NCBI GenBank assembly: GCA_017620015.1
Contig: JAFZRE010000015.1
Coordinates: 186,001-250,000 of the forward strand
DNA: 64,000 bases
Source: Bacteroidales bacterium
Lineage (GTDB): Bacteria; Bacteroidota; Bacteroidia; Bacteroidales; ML635J-15
Direction: 5' to 3'
Under the pieces are notes generated by a model. That model was not told the origin of the DNA. It saw nothing but the letters and a program-made list of their open reading frames with translations, and ran no database searches. Shown here one piece after another: positions 42,794 through 50,979 of this stretch. The position numbers were made by a program, and so were the translations under genes. Within the stretch, counting starts at the first letter, position 1. Every line of letters begins with the position of its first letter.

Positions 42794-45700
42794 ATGGAAT
42801 ATACAATAAACAATGTTATGTACAATATAAAAGAAATAGTTAAGAGGTACAACGACAGCGTATCTGATTACGCTGCCTATTTGGTGGCTATTAATGAGCA
42901 TCAAACCGACAAACAAGAAAAACATCTCCGTGATGCGGGAGAAGGATTATCACAAGTAATAGAGCAGTCTTTGAAACTTCATATTTATAAGAACGACCCT
43001 TGCAGATACCAGTATTACACAAAATATACTTTGCCTCAGATTATAAAAGAACTATATTTGGACAATTTGAATAATGAAATGGACTTGTATGAAGATACAA
43101 TTGAAGATATTCGTACAACCGTTGATTTTGCATTTATTCGAGACAATAAGAACTTTCTCACCAATAGATCAAAACATCATGGTGGAAAAGTTAATCCAAA
43201 TGTCGTGCTTGGTTATATCACCCAGTGCGAACTTTTTATTCATCAGTATCTTGATAGCGCTGCTTTACTGAGGAATGTAGAATACTTTATGGACATGCCA
43301 CAAGAAGGAATACAGCAATTTTATATAGCATGTGAACATTTCAGAAGAGAAGATAGAACTTATATACTGTTGACAGAAAAGGATAATAGTATAGATAGCC
43401 GTTACTTTCAGCACTTTTCAATGGCTCCATGGGACGTTATTATTGATTTTTATAACAATTCGATGGAAAATGGTTTTGGGTTAGCCGCATACAACGGTGG
43501 AGCTGATTTGGCTCATATCTATAAAGCGGGAGATCCTGTTTCAGACGAAGATTTTTTAGCGAATATTCAAAAACCAATCTATTTCTTTGCCAATGGATAC
43601 AAGAACGAGCGAACCTGTAGTGACTTTGAACAATGGAACCAAACATATTATAGCAAAACGGAAAAGATGCTAAAATCATTGTCAAAAAGTTTAGCTTCTC
43701 AAAGAACCATTGTGGTGTCGTTGTTGAAAAACGAGGAGTTTATTGAAAATCTTCGCACCATGATTAAACGATATTTTGACAATGTGAAAGTTGTAATCGC
43801 AAATGATAGGCACGATGATCTGATACATTTAGCAAATCGCAAAAATAGTAACTACGAGCATGCAAAAACTTCGATAGAAGAGATGGATAGTTGTTTTAAA
43901 GAGTATTTACAGACGGGGGCAGGAAAACCTAATGTTTCAGAAACCTATTCCGTGCCATTTTTACCAGAGGAAGGGAATGGCATGCTTACAAATGCCGAAC
44001 TTTTGAATCTGGAGGAATGTTTTGAGGTGCTGTATTTGGGCGTAGGTGATGGGAATGACGAGGTCAGAGATTCTTTTTTACGGGGAGAGACCTCACTAAC
44101 ATGGCAGGGGGCAAAACGAAATTTTGCTGCAAAGCGAAACCGATTCCAAAAATTATATGAGTCACCTTTGCTGGCAGAAATCAAAAAAGCACGAAGTAAA
44201 GTGTTTATTGTGCACGAACCTGGTTTTGGAGGATCTACAGTAGCACGACAACTAGCATACGCAATTCATGAGAGTTACCCAGTACTCTTTCTAAAAGAAT
44301 ACAGCAATAAGGCGGTTATCCAGAAACTTGATTGGCTGCACGAACGCACTAAGAAAACAATCGTTGTATTCATGGAAATACCTTCTGTTATTTCGGCGGA
44401 GGAGTTTGAGTATTTATTCCGTAATACAAACCAAAGCCGACCATACGTGTTTGTAGGCATCAAGCGAGGGAAGGAAAATACTAAAAACATTATTGTGTCG
44501 GAATGGGCTAACGATACCGTATTACTTGCTGACACATATAGACCTGTGATAGAAGCGAGGTATCAAGGAAGGGAAAAGGATGAAAAGTTGCGTGTTTTGA
44601 ATGATATTCTTATTGGTAATCCTCAACCATTTAAGAGAACACCATTCTATTTTGGGATGCTTGCCTACGAAAAGGATTTCATGGCGGCTCAAGGTTTTTT
44701 TGAGAAATTTGCAAAGGCTATTGAAGGAAACGAACTTCAAAGAAAATGTCTTGTATATATGTTATTGTGTGACTATTATGCAGATAAGTCTTTGCCTGAG
44801 TCTTTCTTCAAAACGGTATTTGACGTTGACAGCAAAACGATATTTAGGATTGACGACTATTTTGATGAAGCGAATGGCATAGTGGAGAGTCTGATACAAA
44901 AAGAGTTTGTTGCGAACAAGATATATATCAGACCCAAATACTCATTCTTCTCAGAATTGTTTCTTGAGATACTCTTACGAAAAGAGAACACCCCTGCGGA
45001 TACTGGATGGAAAGAGAATCTTGGCACTTACTGCAAAGAATTAATCAAAGACACTGCTTTGAATCCGATGGCAGAACTGCTACAAGAGTATCTTCTACAA
45101 CCACTGTTTATCGGATCTTCGAGAGAAAGAGAAGGCGAAAAGTTTACTGAACTTGTAGAAACAATCCGTGAGGAGGAAAGAATCAACATATTTAAGACCT
45201 TACATGAGCAGTTTCCAGATAATTCTCATTTTTGTTCTCATCTAGCGAGGTATTATGCCATGAAAGAGAAAAACATGAATAAAGCATTGGAATATGCCGA
45301 CCGCGCCATCCGACTCTCGGAAACCCCAGACCCGTTGTTACATCATATTAAAGGAATGTGCCTTTATTATATTTCCTTTGACAAAATGGAAAACATAAGA
45401 AGAGCAATGAAGAATGGAATAAAGCCTTCGCGAGAAGATGTGTCAGAAATAACAGACACACTATTGTCGCAAGCGGAATTGGAGTTTTTGAAATCACGAG
45501 AAATACAACAACAGATACATCGTGAAGACGAATACGGATATATACCGAATATCAAATTGCTTCTTAAGGTTTTTGACTTCTACGTGTTTGTTAATGAAGA
45601 AAAGAAAAAAGATGTTATTGCCAATGCTAAAGAACCATATATTTTATGGTTAGACAAGGCTCAGTCGTTACTTGACAATGTGCGTAGGCTTCATGAGGAA

Positions 45701-46453
45701 GGAGAAGAGAGTACACATTTTATTGAATGCGAAACAAGCTTATGGGCGGAATATGAGGATTTTGGTGCTATGATAGAGAAATTGAACAACCAGCTTGTAA
45801 AAACAACACAACCTGCTGTCGTAAGGCGTCAACTAGTACAAATCTATATGAGGCGCGATAACGATTTCATGACATCCTCAAAGGCTAATGAACGATTGCT
45901 GAGACTTATGGATGAGAATATGAAAAGTGATTCCAAAAATATACACAATTTCGTTTTGTGGTTTAGGGCAGCTCGTTATTCGAACCTTTCAACTGATGAA
46001 ATCCTTTCCAAGCTCATCCAATGGAAAGCTATCAGCCCTGCTATTGATTTGACTTTTTATAGTTATGTTTTTAATACTATCAAGGCAATTGAAGGCAGTT
46101 CTGAAGCAGCGATTCTAGCTGATAAATATATTAAAGAGTGCCGATCGATGGGTGGAGGAAATCATATATATGTCAAAGAATGGTATGGCAACGCCCCTCA
46201 AGGTGTCGTTAGTAATGCCGAACTACGAACCAATGCTAACAATTATGAATTACTCGAAGTAACAGGGTATGTAAAAAATTATCAGCATCCTGGTCATGCC
46301 ATAATAGAGATGGATTGTGGGTTGGAAGTTTTTTTCAAACCATCAGCAAATGGACTAACAGAAAGTTGTTTGAACCATAATGTAACATTCCGTCTTGGTT
46401 TTAGTTATGATGGATTGAGAGCAGATAATGAATCAGTAAAACTGTTAAGGTAA
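42794..46453 (+). CDS. SAMD9-like STAND NTPase with C-terminal OB fold
   Basis: 1219 residues. Reading along the chain: an N-terminal helical region, HEPN-like in look (GLSQVIEQSLKLHIY near 50); a region about 205-340 resembling the SIR2-like part of SAMD9-family proteins (APWDVIIDFYNNSMENGFGL ... RTIVVSLLKNEEF); a P-loop at 474-482, HEPGFGGST, where Gly replaces the usual Lys, as in SAMD9-type P-loops (GGT/ST); a Walker-B-like TIVVFMEIPS; a TPR-like stretch (YYAMKEKNMNKALEYADRAI); and a C-terminal OB-type fold (TGYVKNYQHPGHAIIEMDCG onward). This order matches animal SAMD9/SAMD9L and their described bacterial relatives, thought to sense infection. Identity is by layout and not by alignment. 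It lies 60 bases after the HIT fusion. Confidence 0.68.
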   Translation: MEYTINNVMYNIKEIVKRYNDSVSDYAAYLVAINEHQTDKQEKHLRDAGEGLSQVIEQSLKLHIYKNDPCRYQYYTKYTLPQIIKELYLDNLNNEMDLYEDTIEDIRTTVDFAFIRDNKNFLTNRSKHHGGKVNPNVVLGYITQCELFIHQYLDSAALLRNVEYFMDMPQEGIQQFYIACEHFRREDRTYILLTEKDNSIDSRYFQHFSMAPWDVIIDFYNNSMENGFGLAAYNGGADLAHIYKAGDPVSDEDFLANIQKPIYFFANGYKNERTCSDFEQWNQTYYSKTEKMLKSLSKSLASQRTIVVSLLKNEEFIENLRTMIKRYFDNVKVVIANDRHDDLIHLANRKNSNYEHAKTSIEEMDSCFKEYLQTGAGKPNVSETYSVPFLPEEGNGMLTNAELLNLEECFEVLYLGVGDGNDEVRDSFLRGETSLTWQGAKRNFAAKRNRFQKLYESPLLAEIKKARSKVFIVHEPGFGGSTVARQLAYAIHESYPVLFLKEYSNKAVIQKLDWLHERTKKTIVVFMEIPSVISAEEFEYLFRNTNQSRPYVFVGIKRGKENTKNIIVSEWANDTVLLADTYRPVIEARYQGREKDEKLRVLNDILIGNPQPFKRTPFYFGMLAYEKDFMAAQGFFEKFAKAIEGNELQRKCLVYMLLCDYYADKSLPESFFKTVFDVDSKTIFRIDDYFDEANGIVESLIQKEFVANKIYIRPKYSFFSELFLEILLRKENTPADTGWKENLGTYCKELIKDTALNPMAELLQEYLLQPLFIGSSREREGEKFTELVETIREEERINIFKTLHEQFPDNSHFCSHLARYYAMKEKNMNKALEYADRAIRLSETPDPLLHHIKGMCLYYISFDKMENIRRAMKNGIKPSREDVSEITDTLLSQAELEFLKSREIQQQIHREDEYGYIPNIKLLLKVFDFYVFVNEEKKKDVIANAKEPYILWLDKAQSLLDNVRRLHEEGEESTHFIECETSLWAEYEDFGAMIEKLNNQLVKTTQPAVVRRQLVQIYMRRDNDFMTSSKANERLLRLMDENMKSDSKNIHNFVLWFRAARYSNLSTDEILSKLIQWKAISPAIDLTFYSYVFNTIKAIEGSSEAAILADKYIKECRSMGGGNHIYVKEWYGNAPQGVVSNAELRTNANNYELLEVTGYVKNYQHPGHAIIEMDCGLEVFFKPSANGLTESCLNHNVTFRLGFSYDGLRADNESVKLLR

Positions 46454-46529
46454 CTAACGGCCTGAATCAAAAATCGATGGTTTTATTACGTAATGGAAAG
46501 ATGATCCAATAATAAAAAAATCTGTAGTT

Positions 46530-46781
46530 TTGTTTTCCCAAGGAGTTGAGGAATTCAATCAATCATTGTTTGTTTTTTCAAGTATTTGTGAAATCTCGTT
46601 CCTGCTTGATGTTAAAGATAAAAACAACACAAAGGCAATTAACAAATTCTTAGGCATAATAGATTCTGATACCAAGGTTTATCGTAGTCTTGAAAAAATA
46701 CAAAAAGGGCAAGCGATTTCTAATATTAAGGAATTTACAAAAGGGGAATTGTTTAAATTAAAACAATTTCATAAAGATTAA
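46530..46781 (+). pseudogene. Probable gene remnant
   Basis: An 83-residue frame opening at TTG with no ATG. It is in frame for a further nine codons upstream to a stop at 46491. The text (FNQSLFVFSSICEISFLLDV) is protein-like but no family is recognised. It looks like the 3' remains of a larger gene lost beside the STAND gene. Confidence 0.3.
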
Positions 46782-47137
46782 TCTATATCGTGTCGGATTT
46801 ACTGTCTCATGCAAAGAGCTAAAGGTTGGACTCCGACACGCTTTAATATTAGCACTTGTAATGGTGTTTGTTCTTCGCACTTCCACGATGGGAAAACATA
46901 TTGACAAAAAAATGTGATAAGTTGTTGGTGCTACAGATGAACTAATAGGTGGAAGTTGAATAGGAAATAGAAATTGCATCAATATTCTATTGTCAGTCAT
47001 TGACAGCATGCCACACAATACAAACTGACTTTTTGTCAGCAAATTCTTTATTTTTTAAACAAATTTAATAGAAATGTTACAGGAAGTGCTATGGTACTAT
47101 TGTTGCATAGTCCCAAATTATTAATTATGACTTATAT
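46782..47137. other. Unexplained intergenic segment with inverted repeats
   Basis: No convincing gene. It holds CGTGTCGGA (about 46789) with its complement TCCGACACG (about 46834) about 36 bases apart. Near 47024 there is CTGACTTTTTGTCAG, a hairpin followed by a T-rich run. The minus-strand frame here is poor. It could be a relic of a mobile element or a structured RNA. Confidence 0.4.
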
Positions 47138-47956
47138 ATGACATCAAATAAAAAATACGAATCATTACCCATAGATACCTTAGAGATGATTAGCGAGATT
47201 TTAGGAGACACCGATAAGGGACTTACCGGGAGTGAAATACATCGTTTTTTATTACAAGCAAAAATTGAAGATGTATCTGAAAAAGAACAATTTTTGGCAA
47301 AAAGGAAAAGGTTATACAATGCTTTTGCCAACTTTCAAAACAAATACAATTGCTCCAATAACATTCTATCTTTTATCGGATTAGTTCTTGCACCTTCAAG
47401 ATATATAAACAATCAATCTGAATTTGAAAGATTACGAAATGCTATAAACCAACAATTAGCATTTGTCGGTTACGAATTAATGCAAAACGGGAAATATAGG
47501 GAAATAGAAAAGGCTAATACTATTTCGGATGTTCAAATCAAAGTAAAAAATCTAAAACTAGCATTAGAAAGCAGAAATGCACACAAAGAGATTTTCAAAT
47601 ATTGCAAAGCAGAATTGCTACAAAACAATTATTTTCATTCCGTATTAGAAGCAAATAAAGGACTTTTTCAAAGAATACGAGATTTATCTGGAATTAAAAC
47701 TGACGGGAATAATTTAATCGAACAAGTATTCTGTTCGGATCCGATATTAATCATTAACAACTATCAGTCATCATCAGAAAAAAGCGAACATAATGGGTTC
47801 TGTAATCTTTTAAAAGGCCTTTGTTCAATGTTTAGAAACCCAACAGCACACGAACCAAAGATCTATTGGGAAATAACGGAACAAGATGCTTTAGAAATAT
47901 TAGGCATAATATCATATTGTCATAGAAGATTAGATAACGCACAAAAGATTAGGTAA
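47138..47956 (+). CDS. HEPN-superfamily protein, Ymh/TIGR02391 type
   Basis: 272 residues, AT-rich. The C-terminal 60 residues carry FRNPTAHEPKIYWEITEQDA and end in GIISYCHRRLDNAQK. RNPTAH is the Rx4H active-site motif of HEPN RNases, and the whole block matches the Ymh family. The N-terminal part (about 1-130) is predicted helical and probably a sensing or oligomer region. HEPN proteins of this kind cut RNA to stop growth on infection. It may pair with one of the two genes that follow (22 and 37 bases apart). Confidence 0.75.
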   Translation: MTSNKKYESLPIDTLEMISEILGDTDKGLTGSEIHRFLLQAKIEDVSEKEQFLAKRKRLYNAFANFQNKYNCSNNILSFIGLVLAPSRYINNQSEFERLRNAINQQLAFVGYELMQNGKYREIEKANTISDVQIKVKNLKLALESRNAHKEIFKYCKAELLQNNYFHSVLEANKGLFQRIRDLSGIKTDGNNLIEQVFCSDPILIINNYQSSSEKSEHNGFCNLLKGLCSMFRNPTAHEPKIYWEITEQDALEILGIISYCHRRLDNAQKIR

Positions 47957-47978
47957 TAACCAAACTAATTAATTTAAT

Positions 47979-48956
47979 ATGGATAACGCCATTTACATTA
48001 TAAATGCAAACACTATTGAACTTCACTATTGGTTCAAAGATGACTCACATACGATGGATGCAAATGTATTCAACCAATGTGAACATGAAATATTAGACAT
48101 AATAAACGAATTGGTCAACAAATTACAAGTTAATATTGGAATAGAGGTAGAACCTTTAGGAGAGGGTGGGTTGAAAACATGGCTAAGATTTATTGGCGAA
48201 CAAAAAAATGCCATAAAAATAGCATTTACCCTTTACTTGTTTTCTGAAGTCTTATTAACACCACTTACAACAACATTAGAATATGTTACAACTAAAGCCA
48301 TTGATTCATTCTTTGAAGATGATGAAATAAAAGCATTAGAAAAAGAAAAGAAAAAGGCAGATTTGGAATACGATATTGCCAAGACAAAACTACAGACACA
48401 AAAATTATGCGACTCTATTGATGAAAATAAAATAAAGAAAAAAAGATCTAATTTTTTTGAAACCGCTAGCAAATGTAAGAAAATTGATAAGATTTCCATT
48501 ACCCTTACAGATTCAAATAAAACACAAAATCCAACATCAAAAGAAGTTCTATCTCCTGACTTTTCAAAATACATTATGACTTCTGATGATGTAGAACCAG
48601 ATAATGATGAAAATGCAATTATAGAAATTGTATCACCTGTATTAAAAAAAGGGAAATATATGTGGACTGGTATTTATAATAACATAGTCATACAATTTAA
48701 GATGAAATCATCAGAATTTATGACATTAGTTCAATCCGGACAAATACCTTTTAAGAATGGCTCTTCTATCCAATGTCATTTAATAACAAACAAAAAAATA
48801 AATAGCGATGGAAATGTAAAAATTACTAGTTACGAAGTCATATCTGTTGATAAATATTTTATGAATGACACACCAATAGAAACACCTGAAGGGAAACGGA
48901 ATCGACAAAAAAGAGAAGCAGAAAAAATGCAAATGGAATTTGATTTTAAGAACTAA
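47979..48956 (+). CDS. Uncharacterised coiled-coil protein of the HEPN gene cluster
   Basis: 325 residues, no family recognised. The N-terminal 60 residues are a mixed fold (IELHYWFKDDSHTMDANVFN). A moderately hydrophobic helix (KIAFTLYLFSEVLLTPLTTT) lies about 75-100. A charged coiled coil spans about 115-150 (DDEIKALEKEKKKADLEYDI). A beta-rich C-terminal part (about 205-300) follows, and the tail is charged (RNRQKREAEKMQ). It is in line with the Ymh-type HEPN gene and may be its partner. A membrane association through the middle helix is possible. Confidence 0.5.
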   Translation: MDNAIYIINANTIELHYWFKDDSHTMDANVFNQCEHEILDIINELVNKLQVNIGIEVEPLGEGGLKTWLRFIGEQKNAIKIAFTLYLFSEVLLTPLTTTLEYVTTKAIDSFFEDDEIKALEKEKKKADLEYDIAKTKLQTQKLCDSIDENKIKKKRSNFFETASKCKKIDKISITLTDSNKTQNPTSKEVLSPDFSKYIMTSDDVEPDNDENAIIEIVSPVLKKGKYMWTGIYNNIVIQFKMKSSEFMTLVQSGQIPFKNGSSIQCHLITNKKINSDGNVKITSYEVISVDKYFMNDTPIETPEGKRNRQKREAEKMQMEFDFKN

Positions 48957-48993
48957 CCATAGCATTATGATAGATGTTTGAAATACAATAACT

Positions 48994-49530
48994 ATGTGGA
49001 ATTTTAGCGAAAACGACAAGAAATGCATACATGAATTGGTTAATTCCAAGACTTGTGCTACATATCTTACAAGCCAAATAATAGATTTCAAGTGGTATAT
49101 AGACTTTGAAAAAAGTGAATTTAGGGTTCCTTTTGATTCCTATCCCAAGGATAATCCAATAACAATAGTTCGCCCGATAATGGACACAATACAATTGCTC
49201 GAATATCTTGATGCAAATGGCTATATATGCCTACTTGATTTTCCGCAACATAATCGAATACACGAATACTTTGGCTATAATGCTCCGCGAGATGTATCTA
49301 TACCTATTCCAAATGCTCTTATGCCAAAGATAATAAGGGCTTACAACAGTAGCATTTATGTCAATCGCAAATTGGAAGACCTTGTCGCCAACAATTATAT
49401 GGATTTCGAGGACTTGCAACTTTATGAGGCAAAGAAACAGACTCAAAAAGCAACAAAAAGCGTCCGTTGGGCTATTGCAGCAGTAATTATAGCGGGGCTT
49501 ACTTTAATAGCAAATCTTATATTTAACTAA
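48994..49530 (+). CDS. Uncharacterised tail-anchored membrane protein
   Basis: 178 residues. The soluble part (about 1-150) is not recognised. The last 24 residues form one hydrophobic helix after a basic stretch (KATKSVRWAIAAVIIAGLTL, ending IANLIFN), so the protein is likely anchored by its C-terminus with the bulk in the cytoplasm. Small C-terminally anchored proteins beside HEPN or STAND genes are typical as membrane effectors, but that role is inference here. Confidence 0.5.
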   Translation: MWNFSENDKKCIHELVNSKTCATYLTSQIIDFKWYIDFEKSEFRVPFDSYPKDNPITIVRPIMDTIQLLEYLDANGYICLLDFPQHNRIHEYFGYNAPRDVSIPIPNALMPKIIRAYNSSIYVNRKLEDLVANNYMDFEDLQLYEAKKQTQKATKSVRWAIAAVIIAGLTLIANLIFN

Positions 49531-49541
49531 CCAATTTGTAT

Positions 49542-49549
49542 TACCTTTG
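49542..49549 (+). promoter_or_regulatory. -7 box for the AlbA_2 regulator gene
   Basis: TACCTTTG, 31 bases before the ATG at 49581, confirming that start over the longer frame from 49536. Confidence 0.65.
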
Positions 49550-49580
49550 CAAAGCAACAAAAGGGAGAAAAACATCGGGT

Positions 49581-50969
49581 ATGGAGTCACAGAATATTGA
49601 ATATAAGCAAAGTTGGAAAGATGAATATCTTAAATGGATATGTGGCTTTGCCAATGCTCAGGGCGGTAAACTTTATATTGGAATTGATGATAGAGGGAAC
49701 GTCTGCGGGGTGGAAAATGCTCATCGCCTTTCCGAAGACATTCCCAACAAGATTGTTGCTCTATTGGGTGTTGTGGCAGATGTGAACATACTGAACAGAG
49801 ATGGTAAGGACTACATGGAAATCGAAGTAGTGCCAAGCAACGTTCCTATCAGCTATAAAGGCAAATACTATTACCGCTCGGGCAGCACAATGCAGGAACT
49901 GAACGGAACATCTCTACAGCAGTTCGTTCTGAAGAAAATGGGACGCTCGTGGGACGATATGGTGCATGAACGGGCCACGGTTGACGACCTTGACCGCGAC
50001 GCTATCGATTTCTTCTTGCGTAAAGGTATTCAAGCAGGACGTATTGACCCGTCCGAAGCCAACGCGCCTACGGCTACCGTGCTACAAAATTTGAATCTCG
50101 TAGATGATGAAGGTCACTTGAAGAACGCTGCACTGCTTCTGTTCTGCAAAAAGCCCGGTCGCTATTTTACCGGCACAGAATTCAAAATAGGACGATTCCA
50201 TTCCAATATAGCCGACTTAGTTTCGCAGGAGATGATAGAATGCAGCATCATACAAATGGCGGATCGTGTAGTGAGGATGCTCAAAGACAAATTTCTCACT
50301 ATGCCTATCCATTATGAAGGATTACAACGTATTGAAACATTGGAGGTTCCCGAAGACGCTTTGCGAGAGATTCTCTACAATGCCATCTGTCACAAGGACT
50401 ATTTGGGACCGCAGATACAGATGCGTGTCTGGGACCATCACGTGGAAATATGGAACGATGGCGAACTCCCAAGCCAAATCACTCCAGAAAACATAGAGAA
50501 AGTTCATGCCTCCTATCCTCGCAATAAGAATTTGGCTTTTGCTTTCTATAAAGCTGGCTTCATTGAGTCGTGGGGACGAGGCTGGAAGAAAATCTGCGAT
50601 GGATTTGTTGCCGCAGGCTTGCCCAAACCAACGATTGAATCCAAGCAAGGAGGTGTCTTGGTGACATTCCAGAGGAACAATGTGAACTTGAAGAAACAAA
50701 ACTCTATTGACGCACAAAATGTCGCAGATGGTGTCGCAGTAAATGTCGCAGAAGAACTAACTGAAAGACAACAAATTATTATAGAATTAATAAAAAAATG
50801 TGCCGCACAAAATGTCGCAGTAAATACAAAATATATCTCAGAAAAACTGAGCGTAAACAGAAAAACTATTCAGCGAGATATGACGTACCTGCAAGAGAGG
50901 AAACTCATAAAATGGATTGGTGCAGACAAAAACGGTCACTGGGAAATCATTGAACAAAGCAACAAATAG
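49581..50969 (+). CDS. AlbA_2/Schlafen-type ATP-binding regulator with C-terminal HTH
   Basis: 462 residues from the ATG at 49581. The AlbA_2 domain (about 1-110) has EYKQSWKDEYLKWICGFANA and GGKLYIGIDDRGNVCGVE. A HATPase_c_4-like domain follows (ALREILYNAICHKDY; VEIWNDGELP; SWGRGWKKI). A linker at about 375-395 is rich in NVA (QNVADGVAVNVAEE, then AAQNVAVN). The C-terminal winged helix is KYISEKLSVNRKTIQRDMTY. These proteins are DNA-binding regulators frequent in defence islands. It closes the AT-rich cluster on its right side. Confidence 0.87.
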   Translation: MESQNIEYKQSWKDEYLKWICGFANAQGGKLYIGIDDRGNVCGVENAHRLSEDIPNKIVALLGVVADVNILNRDGKDYMEIEVVPSNVPISYKGKYYYRSGSTMQELNGTSLQQFVLKKMGRSWDDMVHERATVDDLDRDAIDFFLRKGIQAGRIDPSEANAPTATVLQNLNLVDDEGHLKNAALLLFCKKPGRYFTGTEFKIGRFHSNIADLVSQEMIECSIIQMADRVVRMLKDKFLTMPIHYEGLQRIETLEVPEDALREILYNAICHKDYLGPQIQMRVWDHHVEIWNDGELPSQITPENIEKVHASYPRNKNLAFAFYKAGFIESWGRGWKKICDGFVAAGLPKPTIESKQGGVLVTFQRNNVNLKKQNSIDAQNVADGVAVNVAEELTERQQIIIELIKKCAAQNVAVNTKYISEKLSVNRKTIQRDMTYLQERKLIKWIGADKNGHWEIIEQSNK

Positions 50970-50979
50970 CCAAAAACAG

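Noticed and set aside
46758..47042. 94-codon minus-strand frame in the defence-island gap
   Set aside because: No start context, overlaps inverted repeats, and no domain recognised; kept as an unexplained gap, not a gene.
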